Shown: in pieces, positions 36,734 through 47,800 of the stretch
Layout: every line of letters starts with the position of its first letter
Numbering within the stretch: the first letter of the stretch is position 1
Source of the DNA: Janthinobacterium lividum
GTDB lineage: Bacteria > Pseudomonadota > Gammaproteobacteria > Burkholderiales > Burkholderiaceae_D
Assembly (NCBI RefSeq): GCF_034424625.1
Contig: NZ_CP139977.1
Location: 310,001-374,000 of the forward strand
Length of the DNA stretch: 64,000 nt
Reading direction: 5' to 3'
Program-made: the position numbers and the translations under genes
Notes under the pieces: generated by a model
The model's input: the letters and a program-made list of their open reading frames with translations, nothing else
Told to the model about the DNA's origin: nothing
Databases searched by the model: none

Positions 36734-36753
36734 CTGCTGCGCTAGCGCAGCAG
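36734..36753. other. 20-bp perfect palindrome across the DUF3325 stop codon
   Basis: CTGCTGCG CTAG CGCAGCAG spans the TAG of the last gene of the siderophore operon. It could form a strong hairpin in the mRNA, but no T run follows on the minus strand, so a terminator role is uncertain. The gap from here to the umuC-like gene shows nothing else. Confidence 0.6.
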
Positions 36754-37053
36754 CCACGCGGCCCAGCGCAGCCGTGGCGGCGCCCAGCTGAGAGTCAGCG
36801 CCACCGTCAATGCGCTGAAAAACAGCAGCATGCACCAGCTGATGCTGCCAAAACCGGCGCCCTCGCGTGCCACTGCCAGACCATACAGCAGAGCCAGGCC
36901 CGCGTAGCCGCCCATGCGGCCCCGGCTGGCCGCATGGGCCGGCATGGCGGCCGTGCTGACAGCCTTCCAGTGCCGCTCCTGCGACAGCGCCAGCAAGGCA
37001 AAACAGACATGGCTGCCGGCAAACAGCAGCATCCAAGCAAGCAGTTCAGGCAT
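36742..37053 (-). CDS. DUF3325 membrane protein
   Basis: This 103-residue protein begins MPELLAWMLLFAGSHVCFAL. It has about three membrane helices (LLAWMLLFAGSHVCFALLAL, YAGLALLYGLAVA, SWCMLLFFSALTVALTLSW). The start overlaps the PepSY gene stop by 8 nt. DUF3325 genes usually stand with PepSY_TM and DUF3649 genes beside TonB siderophore receptors. A role as a small partner of the PepSY protein in iron uptake is inferred from that context. Confidence 0.8.
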   Translation of the reverse strand: MPELLAWMLLFAGSHVCFALLALSQERHWKAVSTAAMPAHAASRGRMGGYAGLALLYGLAVAREGAGFGSISWCMLLFFSALTVALTLSWAPPRLRWAAWLLR

Positions 37054-38623
37054 GCGCTCCCCCTGTTCGCCGGGTTTGCCGCTGATGCTGGCGCAGGCGC
37101 AGCGCCGCCCAAGCCGCCAGCGCGGCCGTCAGCCACAAGGCCAGGTCAAACACGGCCACAGCAGGCTGGCCGCGCAGCACGGCATGCCAGGGGAAATCGC
37201 CCGTGCCCAGCCAGTTGAGCGGCGGCGCGGCAAAGGCCAGCATGGCGATGCACCAGGCTTGCGGCAGCCACGGCGCATCAGGCCGCCGGCGCCAGAACAG
37301 GGTGACGCCGGCCCAGATGCCGCTGCCGGCCCAGGCCAGCAAGAACAGCAGCACCTCGAACAGCGCCTTGTCCGGCAGCCCGGCCGGCAGCAAGCGGTTA
37401 GCCACCAGCATGGCCAGGGTCGCGATCAGCAGCCCCGTCGTGCTGAAGCAGGCCACGGCCAACACCAGCCGCGCGCCGCGCTGGCCCGCCTTGGCATGGC
37501 GCGCCGCGCGCTTGCCGCTCCAGAGTATCAACCCCGATGCCAGCATGACGCAACCGCCCAGCCCGGCCGCGCAATACAGCCAGCGCAAGGGCCAGTGCTC
37601 GAACAGGGCGAAATGCATGCCGGACAGGTAGCGCTGCAGCGCCGCGGCCGGCTTGAGCGGTACATATTTCAGCACCTGCCCGCTGGCGCCGTCGAAATAG
37701 ATGGTTTGCTCGTCCAGACTGACCCGGTCGGCCGTGGCCCGGCTCACTTCCACATAGCTGTTGCGGTTGCCCGGATGGCGCACGCGCACATAGCTGGGCT
37801 CGCCCTGCCCCCAGGCCCGGCGCGCCGTGTCGAGCATGGCGTCGATGGGCGCCATGGCCACGACGCCGGGCTCGGGCGAGCGTTCGCGCTCGTATAGCGA
37901 CAAGGCCTCGTTGAGGAAACCTTGCCGGTCGCCCGGGTACAGCGCGTGCATGCCCGCCGGAAAGTAAATCGAAAACAGGATCACCAGTCCCGACAGCACG
38001 ATCATGAAATGGAAGGGCAAGGCCAGCACGCCGCTGACGTTATGCAGGTCCAGCGCGCTGCGCTGCAGGGCCTTGCGCGGGCGGAAGACGAAAAAATCCT
38101 TGAAAATGCGCGCGTGGATGACCACGCCCGACACCAGCGCCGCCAGCATCGCCATGCTGGCCAGGCCCACGACCCAGTAGCCGATGCCGGCAAACGACAG
38201 GTGCAGGCGGTAATGCATGGGAAAGAAAAACGAGGTGGCGCCATAGGAGCCTGCTTCGGGCAGCAAGGTGGCGCTGCGCGGATCGACCTGGCGCGACAAT
38301 TCCTCGCCATCGAGCGCCTCGACCTGCAGCCGCGCCACGGGACTGCGCGGCCCCTGCAGGAATACCGACCATTCCGCCAGCGCCTTGCCGTGCGCCAGCG
38401 CCGCCAAGGCGGGCAAGACTTGCCGCTCCACCGACACGGGGCCGGGCGCGGGCGCAATGCGCGTCTCCGGCATCATCCAGCGGTCAATTTCGCGGTCGAA
38501 CACGGACAGGCTGCCCATCCAGAACACGACGATCAGCACGCTGGCCATCACGACCCCGGTCCAGGTATGCACGAGCAGCATCGATTGCCGCAATTCTCGT
38601 AAGGCCATGCGGCTCAACTCCAT
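37046..38623 (-). CDS. PepSY-associated TM protein, putative siderophore-iron reductase
   Basis: This protein of about 525 residues starts MELSRMALRELRQSMLLVHT (ATG 38623); ATG 38608 is an alternative. Helix 1 follows (WTGVVMASVLIVVFWMGSL), then a large periplasmic part with PepSY-like segments. Further helices include GIGYWVVGLASMAMLAALVS, MIVLSGLVILFSIYFPAG, LRWLYCAAGLGGCVMLASG and several near the C-terminus (GLLIATLAMLVANRLLP). Conserved His residues lie at helix ends (HTWTG, HARIFKDFFVFR, LDLHNVSG), as in PepSY_TM proteins such as FoxB that are thought to reduce ferric siderophores at the inner membrane. It is in the operon of the NRPS and receptor genes. Confidence 0.85.
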   Translation of the reverse strand: MELSRMALRELRQSMLLVHTWTGVVMASVLIVVFWMGSLSVFDREIDRWMMPETRIAPAPGPVSVERQVLPALAALAHGKALAEWSVFLQGPRSPVARLQVEALDGEELSRQVDPRSATLLPEAGSYGATSFFFPMHYRLHLSFAGIGYWVVGLASMAMLAALVSGVVIHARIFKDFFVFRPRKALQRSALDLHNVSGVLALPFHFMIVLSGLVILFSIYFPAGMHALYPGDRQGFLNEALSLYERERSPEPGVVAMAPIDAMLDTARRAWGQGEPSYVRVRHPGNRNSYVEVSRATADRVSLDEQTIYFDGASGQVLKYVPLKPAAALQRYLSGMHFALFEHWPLRWLYCAAGLGGCVMLASGLILWSGKRAARHAKAGQRGARLVLAVACFSTTGLLIATLAMLVANRLLPAGLPDKALFEVLLFLLAWAGSGIWAGVTLFWRRRPDAPWLPQAWCIAMLAFAAPPLNWLGTGDFPWHAVLRGQPAVAVFDLALWLTAALAAWAALRLRQHQRQTRRTGGAHA

Positions 38624-38886
38624 TCGAAAAGATAGGCGGCGCCGCAGTACAGCAGCCAGGCGCCGAGCAATAACAGCGCCACCGGCCACAAACGGCGCGC
38701 CACGAACGCCCACAGGGCGGCGCCCAGATAGACGAGGAAGGCCGCCATCGACGCGAGCAGCACGGCTTCGCTGCGCACCACGCCGAGGCGGAACAGCAGC
38801 GCCGCGCCGGCGCCGGCCACGCTCCAGGCGAACAGATACGCGCCCGCCACGCCCAGCGCAACGCGCGCCACGGCGTGCCGGCTCAT
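38614..38886 (-). CDS. DUF3649 membrane protein
   Basis: This 90-residue protein starts MSRHAVARVALGVAGAYLFA at ATG 38886, which overlaps the NRPS TGA (ATGA). It has three short membrane helices (VALGVAGAYLFAWSVAGAGAA, VLLASMAAFLVYLGAALWAF, LWPVALLLLGAWLLYC). It is a typical companion of PepSY_TM and DUF3325 genes in siderophore loci. Its precise function is unknown. Confidence 0.8.
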   Translation of the reverse strand: MSRHAVARVALGVAGAYLFAWSVAGAGAALLFRLGVVRSEAVLLASMAAFLVYLGAALWAFVARRLWPVALLLLGAWLLYCGAAYLFEWS

Positions 38887-41800
38887 GCCGCGTCCCTGGG
38901 CAGGCTGGCGCCCAAGCCTTGCCACAGCGCGGGCGCGTGGATGATGTCGATGTGGCCTGCCCCGGCCACGTCGTCCTCGCCCAGCACCTGCGCGAAGTGC
39001 GCCCGGCTGTCGAACAGCGCCACGCCGGCGGCGCGCGTGCGTTCGGCGATCCACACGCGGGCGCTGGCGCCGGCCCGCTGCGGACGGTGACGGCGCAGCA
39101 TCAGCGCATGGCTGGCGATGCTCCAGGCCAGGTATTCCTTGCAATGCACGGCCTCGCCATCGAGCGGCAGCGCCCCGATGTCGCGCCCCTGCAGGTGCAC
39201 GAACCACGCCCATTCATCCTCGCTCATGCGCTCGAACAGCTGCTCCCAGCGCCCGCGCATGCTGGAGCGGGTCAACCACTGCTCGCGCAGCGCCCGCTCG
39301 CGCTGCGGGTCCAGCGCCGGCGCCACGGCGCCGCCATCATCGAACTGGCCCAGCACGGGATCGATCATGCCGACCAGGCGCACGGCGACGCGGCCCTCCA
39401 GCTGGCGCGCCGTTTCCTGCGCCAGCACGGCGCCCAGCGACCAGCCGGCCAGCGAGCACTCGCCGCCGGGACTGTTGGCCACGATGATGTCCGCATAGCG
39501 GGCAGCCAGTTCCGTCACGCCGATGTCGGCCCAGCGCTCGCGCCCCAGCGCATGGCTGACAAAGCCATGCACGGGCTGGCGCGGCCCCAGTGCCTGCGCC
39601 AGCCCCTGGAATTCGAAGGTGTTCACCAGCAGGCCGGGACAACAGAACAGCGGCGGCAAGTCACCTGTCGCGCGCAGGCTGTGCCAGCTTTCGCCCACGC
39701 GCGCACCGGCCGCGCTGGCGCCAAAGCGGGCGGCCAAGGCGGCCAGGGTCGGATTGCCGAACAGGTCTGCCAGCGACAGCGCATGCGTGTCCTGCGTGTA
39801 CAGGCTGCGCAGCATCTGGTTCACCTGCGTGATGCAGCGCACGGCCAGCAGCGAATGCCCGCCCAGCGCAAAGAAGTTGTCCTCGCGCCCCACGCGCGGC
39901 ACGCCCAGCAAGGCGCTCCAGATGGCCGCCAGCGCCTGTTCCAGCTCGCCCTGCGGCGCTGCATATGCTTCGCTTTCCAGCTGCGGCGCCGGCAGCGCGC
40001 TGCGCTCCACCTTGCCCGCCGGGCTCAATGGCAGGCGCGCCAAGGCCACGATGGCCGCCGGCAGCATGTAGTCGGGCAGCGCCGCCGCCAAGGCCGCGCG
40101 CAACGCTTCCACCGAGACCTGTTGCGGACTCACGTACGCCACCAGGCGCGTACCCGCCGGACCATCCTGCGCCACCACCACGGCTTCGCGCACGCCCGGC
40201 TGCGCCAGCAGCTGCGCCTCGATCTCGCCCAGCTCCACGCGGAAGCCGCGGATCTTGATCTGGTGGTCGATGCGGCCCAGGTAGTCGAGCTGTCCGCCAC
40301 GCCAGCGCACCAGGTCGCCCGTGCGGTACAGGCGCGCGCCGGGCGCGCCATGCGGGTCCGGCACGAAGCGTTCGGCCGTCAGCGCCGCGCGGCCCAGGTA
40401 GCCGCGCGCCAGCAAGGCCCCGCCGATGCACAGTTCGCCGGCGGCACCGGGCGGCGCCAATGCCATGTCCCCGTCCAGCACCTGCAGCGCGCGCCCGGCC
40501 AGCGGCAGGCCGATCGGCATCTGCGCCGGCGCCGCGCCATCGAGGTAGGGCGCGCAATCGAGCGTGGCCGCCGTCACCGCCGCTTCCGTCGGGCCATAGG
40601 TATTGAGCAAACGGATGTGCCGCATGCCCGCCTGGCGCCACGCCTGCAGCGCTTCCGGCGGCATCGCCTCGCCGCCCGCGTGCACCTGGCGCAGCGCGCC
40701 GTAGTCGCGTGCTCCCTGGGCCGCAAAATCCTGCGCCAGCAGCGACCAGTACGCCGTCGTCAGGTCCGCCACGCTGATGCGGTAGCGGTGCAGCGCCTGG
40801 TAAAACGTCTCGCTGTCCCACAAGTCAGGTCCCCGCAAGACCAGCGCCGCGCCCACGCACAGGGTCGGCCAGGCTTGCTCGACGAAGCCGTCGAAGTTCA
40901 GGGTCGAAAACTGCAGCACGCGGTCCTGCGCCGTCAGGCCGAAGAAGCCGACGGATACCTGCGCATGCCGGCTCAGGGCCTGGTGCGCGATGCCCACGCC
41001 CTTCGGCTTGCCCGTCGAGCCGGAGGTGTAGATCACGTAGGCCAGCTGCTGCGGCAGCGGCGCATGGCCGGGATCGTGTTCCAGCGCGGACGGCTGCTCC
41101 ACCAGCTGCACCGGCAAGTTCGCCGGCAAGGCCAGGCGCGGCAGCACCGACGCCTGCGTCAGCAGCAGCGCCATGCCGCTGTCGGCGATCATGTAGGCCA
41201 GGCGTTCGGCCGGATAGCCGGGGTCCAGCGGCACGTAGGCCGCCCCCGTCTTAAGAATGGCCAGCAAGCCGGCCAGCATGTCGACCGAGCGCTCGACGGC
41301 GATGCCGACGCGCACTTCCGGCCCCGCACCCTGCGCCAGCAGCGCATGCGCAAGGCGGTTGGCGCGCAGATTCAGGGCGCGGTAAGTGAGCGCCTCGTCC
41401 TCGTGCAGCAGCGCCAGCGCATCCGGCTGCAGCACGGCTTGCAGCTCGAACTGCGCATGCACGGGCAAGTCGTTCCACGGCCCGCCCTCGTTGCGGCCCT
41501 GGCGCAGCAAGGCCGCGCCCTGCGGCGCCGACAGCAGCGGCAAGGCGCCCAGCGGCGCGTCGGCGGCGCGCGCCATCGCCTGCATCAAGGCGCCCAGCTG
41601 TTCCAGTATCAGGCGCGCGCTGGCGGCGTCAAAGCTGGCGCGCGCATAGTCGGCATGCAGGGTCAGTCCGCTATCCTGCATCACGGCCAGGGTCCAGGGA
41701 TAATTGGTCTCCTCGCGCTTGCTGGCCATGCTGAAGCGCAGTTCTGCCTCTTCGGCGGCACGCAAGGCGGCATCGACGGGGTAATTCTCGAACACGATGA

Positions 41801-44800
41801 TGCTGTCGAACAGGGCGACGCCGCCCTGCCCCGCCCAGCGCTGCACCTCGTACAGCGGCGTATGCTCGAATTCGCGCCCTGCCAGGTTTTGCGCCTGCAG
41901 CTGGCGCAGCCACTCGCCCACGGGTGCGCCCGCCTGGGGAGCGGTGATCACGGGCAAGGTATTGATGAACATGCCGAGCAGGCGGTCGGCGCCCGGCAGG
42001 GTCGCCGGACGGCCGGCCACGGTGGCGCCAAAGGCCACGCAAGATTGCCCCGTATAGCGCTGCAACAGCAGCAGCCAGGCGCCCTGCACCACGGTGTTGA
42101 CGGTGATGCGCGCCTGCCGCGCGAAGGCGGCCAGGCCGGCCATCGCCGCCGGTTCCAGGCGCAGGCTGACGCTGTCCTGGCCGGCAGCACCCGCGGCACC
42201 CGCTGGCACCGGCAGCGCCAGCGCCAGGCGCGTGGGCGATGCCAGCGGCGCCAGTTGCGCGCGCCAGAACGCTTCGCTGGCGGCGCCATCCTGCCGCTGC
42301 AGCCAGGCGATGTAGTCGCGGTAGCGGCCCGGCACCGGCACATGCGGTTCGCCGTGGTAGTGGCGCAGTATCTCTCCCATCAGCTGCGAGGTGCTCCAGC
42401 CATCGAGCAGCAGATGGTGGCTGGTCCAGACCAGGCGCTGCCGCGTAGCGTCGCGGCGGATCAGGGACAGCCGCTGCAGCGGTTCGCGCGCCAGGTCGAA
42501 GCCGCGCGCCAGGTCCGCCCGGGCGTAGGCGTCGAGCGCGGCGGCACCGGCGTCCTGGCCGCGCCAGTCGAGCAATGCCACCTCGCCCGCGCCGGCGCGG
42601 CTGACCCATTGCAGCGCCTCGCCACCGTCCTGCACGAAGCGGGTGCGCAGGATGTCATGGCGCGCCGCCACCGCGCGCCAGGAGGCCGCGAAGCGTTGCG
42701 CGTCGAGGCCTTCCACGTCCACGCACAACTGGTTGACATAGGCGCTGCCTTGCGGCGCCTGCAGGCAGTGGAACAGCATGCCCGCCTGCATCGGCGAGAG
42801 CGGATACAGGTCGGCCAGCTCGTTCAGGGGCAAGTCCAGCGCATCGAGCCTGGCCTGGTCCAGCGGCGCCAGCGGAAAGTCCGACGGCGTTACGCCCAGC
42901 GCGCCGGAACAGCAATGCGCGACCAGCGCCTGCAGTTCGCGCCCGAAATCGTCGGCCAGCGCCCTGATCGCCGCGCCGTCGTGGCGCGCCGCGCTGTAGC
43001 TGAACGTCATTTTCAGCATGCCGTCGAAGACCTGGCCATTGATCACCAGTTCATGGCCGAGAGGCGCGTCCGGGTCCTGTGCGTCGCCGCTCGGTTCGGC
43101 CGCCGGACGCCAGGCTGCATCGGCCTCGAAACTGCCGTCAAACTGGCCCAGGTAATTGAACAGCACCTGCGCCGGCGCCAGCGCGGCCAGCGCCTGCCGG
43201 TCCGCGTCGCAGCCCATGTATTTCAGCAGGCCGTAGCCGATGCCCTTGTCGGGAATCGCCCGCAAATCCTGCTTGATGCGCTTCAGGGCGACATCGGGCG
43301 CCCCCAGCGGCGCCAGGCGCACGGGATAGGCGCTGGTGAACCAGCCCACAGTGCGGCTGATATCGAGCTCCTCGAACAAGTCTTCGCGGCCATGGCCTTC
43401 CAGGTCGACGAGGAAGCTTTCCTCGCCCGCATGGCGGCACAGCGCGCGCCCCAGCGCCGTCAGCAGCAGGTCGTTGACCTGGGTGCGGTAGGCGGCCGGC
43501 GCCTCTTTCAGCAGGCGCCGCGTGGTGTCGCGGTCCAGTTGCAGCACGGCGCCGGCGACCAGCTCGCTGCTGCTGGCGCCGCGGCTGTCCGCCAGCGGCA
43601 GGCGCGAGGGCGTATCCGCCAGCGCCTGCCAATACGGCAGTTGCGCGCACACGGCATCGCTGGCCGCATGTTCCTGCAGGCGCCGCGCCCAGGCTTGCAA
43701 CGGCGCGCTGGCCGCCGCCAGGCGCAAAGGCTGGCCGGCGGCGCCCTGGCGGCACAAGGTATCGAGGTCTTGCAGCAGGATGCGCCACGACACGCCATCG
43801 ACCGCCAGGTGATGCACGACCAGCAGCAGGCGCACGCTGCCGTCCGCCATGGCAATGAGCACGGCGCGCAGCAGTTGCCCCTGGCGCAGGTCCAGGCTGC
43901 GCTGGGCCAGCTGGCAATGGCGCTCCACGTCGGCCGCGTCGCGCGCCTCGCGGCGCCACAGCAGCGGCGCGTCCGGCGCTGCCCCATATTGCTGCGACCA
44001 GCCATCCGGGCCGTGGGTAAAGCGCAGGCGCAGCGCGGCATGCGTCTGCAGCAGCACGTCCAGCGCCGCCGCGATGACGTCGCCGGCGCCGGCCGCCGAC
44101 GCCTGCAGCAGCACCGACTGGTTGAAATGGTCGAGCCGCGCCAGTTGCGCGGCAAAGAAGGCCGACTGGATCGGCAATAGCGGCACCTCTTGCCCCGGCA
44201 CCTCGGCGCTGCCGCCAGCGCTGGCCGCCACGGCCTGCATCAGCGGTGCCAGCGCGGCGACGCTCTGGCGCTCGAACAGCTGTTTCGGCGTGACGATCCA
44301 GCCGGCCTGGCGCAAGCGCGCCACGATCTGCAGGCTCAGGATCGAGTCGCCGCCCAGTTCAAAGAAATTGTCGTCGCGTCCCAGCTGCTCCAGTCCCAGC
44401 ACGCCGCGCCACACCTGGGCCAGCAATTGCTCGGCGGGGCCCTGCGGCGCCACGCTGCCGCCCTGCTGCAGCGCCTGCGGGGCCGGCAGCGCGTTGCGGT
44501 CCACCTTGCCGTTCGCATTCAGCGGCAGGCTGTCGAGCGCCACGATCACGGACGGCACCATGTAGTCGGGCAGCTGGCGCGCCAGCGCCAGTTTCAGCCC
44601 GGCCGGCTGCAGGCTGGCGGGCGCCACGTAGGCCACCAGGCGCAGGTTGCCGTGGACGCCAGGCTGGGCCATGGCGACCGCGGCCAGCACGCCCGGCTGC
44701 GCCAGCAATTGCGCCTCGACTTCGCCCAGCTCGATGCGGAAACCGCGGATCTTGACCTGGTGGTCGATGCGTCCCAGGTATTCCAGCTGGCCGTCGGCCT

Positions 44801-47800
44801 GCCAGCGCACCAGGTCGCCCGTGCGGTACAAGCGTCCGCCGGCGCCATCGAAGGGGTCGGGAATGAAGCGGTCGGCCGTCATGCCCGGACGCCCCAGATA
44901 GCCGCGCGCCAGGCCCTCGCCGCCCAGGTACAGTTCCCCGGGCACGCCCGGCGGCGCCAGGCTCAAGGCGTCATCGAGCACCCACGCGCTGCGCGCGCCC
45001 ACCGGACGGCCGATGGGCGCATACGCGCTGCGGCAGCCCGCATCCACGCCGACCTTCCACACCATCGGCGTGACCACCGCTTCCGTGGGTCCATAACCGT
45101 TGATCAGGAAGCGCGGTTTCAGGGCACGGCAGACCTGCTCGAAGGCCGCCTGCGGCATCGCCTCGCCGCCAAACGAATATAGTTCCACGGGCGGCGGGTT
45201 GCCGCTGTGTTCAGCCCATTCGGCCAGCTGTTTCAGGTAAGCCGGTGGAAAGCCCGCATTCGTGATGCGTTGCGCGCGCAAGGCCGCATAGGTTTGCTCG
45301 GGCGTCCACAGGCTGGCGTCGCGCAGCACCAGCGCGCCGCCGGCGCACAGGGTGGTCAGCCAGCGCTCGTGGGCGCCATCGAAGGCGAACGACAGGAAAT
45401 GCAGTTCGCGCGACTGCGGCCCCATTTCATACAGCTCCGCCGTGACGGCGCAATGCATGGCCAGCGGGCCATGCGTCACCGCCACGCCTTTCGGCTTGCC
45501 GGTCGAGCCGGAGGTATAAATCAGGTAGGCCAGGTTGTGCCGGTGCGGCGCCGGCCATGGTGCAGCGTCGCCGTCGGCGTCGGCGGCGTCGTGGGCACCG
45601 GCCGGCGGCATCAGCAGCAGCGGCACGCCTGCGGGCGCCGCCACCCGGTCCAGCACCTGCTGCTGCGCGATCAGCAGGCAGATGCCGCTGTCGTCCATCA
45701 TGTAAGCTAGCCTCCCGGCCGGGTAATCGGGGTCCAGCGGCACATACGCGGCGCCGGCCTTCAGCACGGCCAGCAGGGCGACGATCATGTCGATCGAGCG
45801 CTCCAGCGCCACGCCCACGCGCATTTCGGCGCCGATGCCGCGCGCGCGCAGACGCCTTGCCAGCGCGCTGGCGCGCCGCTCCAGCTGCGCATGGCTGATC
45901 TGCTCGCCGCCGATCACGACGGCCGGCGCATCGGGATGCAGCGCCGCATGCCGGACGATGCGCTCGTGCACCGCCACATACGGCACGGCTGGCGCGCCGC
46001 TGTGCGCCAGCGCGCGCAGCTGCTGCCGTGCGCGCGCATCGGGCAAGGCCAGGCTGCCCAGTGGCTGCTGCGCATCGGCGATCATCACCCGCAGCAGCGC
46101 CAGCAAACTGGCGCCGATCGCGGCCACGCCGGCGGCATCGAACTGCGCCTGGTCGTAGCCGTAATGCAGGGCCAGCGTCGCGTTCTGCATGACGGCCAGG
46201 GTCAGCGGATAACTGGTCTGCTCGCGCCGCTCGATGGCGGTAAATACCAGACCATCGGGCGCCGCCCCGGTCAGGGCTTCGTCGACCGGATAGTTTTCAA
46301 ACACCACCAGGGTGTCGAACAGGCCGCCCGCACCCTGCTCGGCCCAGCGCTGGATGTCGACCAGCGGCGTGTGCTCATGTTCGCGCGAGGCCAGGCTTTG
46401 CGCCTGCACCTCGGCCAGCCAGCCGGCCACCGTCTGCGCATGGCGCGGCGTGGCGATCACGGGCAGCGTGTTGATGAACAGTCCCAGCAACTGCTGCGCG
46501 CCGGCCAGGTCGCCGGGCCGCCCGGCCACCGTGGCGCCAAAGGCCACCGTGCGCTGGCCCGTATGGCGCTGCAGCAGGATCGCCCACGCCGCCTGCACGA
46601 CGGTGTTGACCGTCACATGGTGGCGCCGCGCAAAGGCGGCCAGCTGCACGCTTTCCTGGCGCTCCAGCGCCGTGCCGATTTCCGCATGCCCGCCCTGCCG
46701 CGCCTCGCACGGCAGCAACCCGGCCAGGCGCGTGGGCGCGGCCAGCGGCGCCACCAGCGCGCGCCAGTAGCTTTCGCTGCCGGCCGCGTCCTGCCGCTGC
46801 AGCCAGGCGATGTAGTCGCGGTAGCGTCCGCCGTGCGTGGCCAGCGGCTGGCCCGCATAGTGGCGCAACAGCTCGCCCATCAGGCGCGAACTGCTCCAGC
46901 CATCGAGCAGCAGATGGTGGTTGGTCCAGATGAAATGGTGGCGTGAGGCCGAGGTGCGCACCAGGTGCAGGCGCTGCAGCGGTGCCTGTTCCAACACGAA
47001 GCCTTGCGCCAGGTCGCGCCGCGCCAGCGCGTCGAGGTCGGCCTGGATGTCGTCGTGGCCGCGCCAGTCCAGTTCTTGCAGCGCGGGACCCGTATCGCGG
47101 CTGACCCATTGCAGCGGCGGCGCGGCCTGCGGCAAGAAGGCCGTGCGCAGGATATCGTGGCGCGCGATCACCGCCTGCCACGCGGCCGCGAAACGCCCGG
47201 CGTCCAGGCCATCGATATCGACGCGCAGCTGGTTCAGGTAGGCGCCATCGTGCGGCGCGTACACGCTGTGGAACAGCATGCCGGCTTGCATCGGCGACAG
47301 CGGATACAGGTCGGCCAGGCTCGCCACCGGTAAGTTGAGCTCATCGAGGCTGGCCTGGTCCAGCCGGACCAGGGGGAAATCGGATGGCGTCACGCCCTGC
47401 GCGCCGGAGCAGCAATGCGCCACCAGCGCCACCAGTTCCTGGCGATAGTCGTCCATCAGCGCCGCCAGCGCGCCTTCGTCATGGCGCGCCGCGCTGAAAC
47501 TGAGCGTGAGTTTCAGCACGCCGTCCAGCACTTGCCCGTTGAGCGCCAGTTCATGCCCCAGCGGCGCATCGCTGTCCTGCGTCTCGCCGCCCGATTCGGC
47601 AGCCGGCGCCCACAATCCCTGCGGCTCGAAACTGCCGTCGAACTGGCCCAGGTAATTGAAAATCAGCTGCGGCCGCGGCAAGGCGGCCAGCGCGGCGCGC
47701 GCCGCATCGTCGCCCAAATGGCGCAGCAGGCCGTAGCCGATGCCCCTGGCCGGCACGTCGCGCAAATCCTGCTTGACGCGCCGGATGGCGGCCCCCGCCT

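Noticed and set aside
38268..44180. A plus-strand open frame of about 1,970 codons
   Set aside because: It is antisense to the three-module NRPS. Its composition (Arg/Gln/Ala/His-rich, no domains) is what the opposite strand of GC-rich coding DNA gives.
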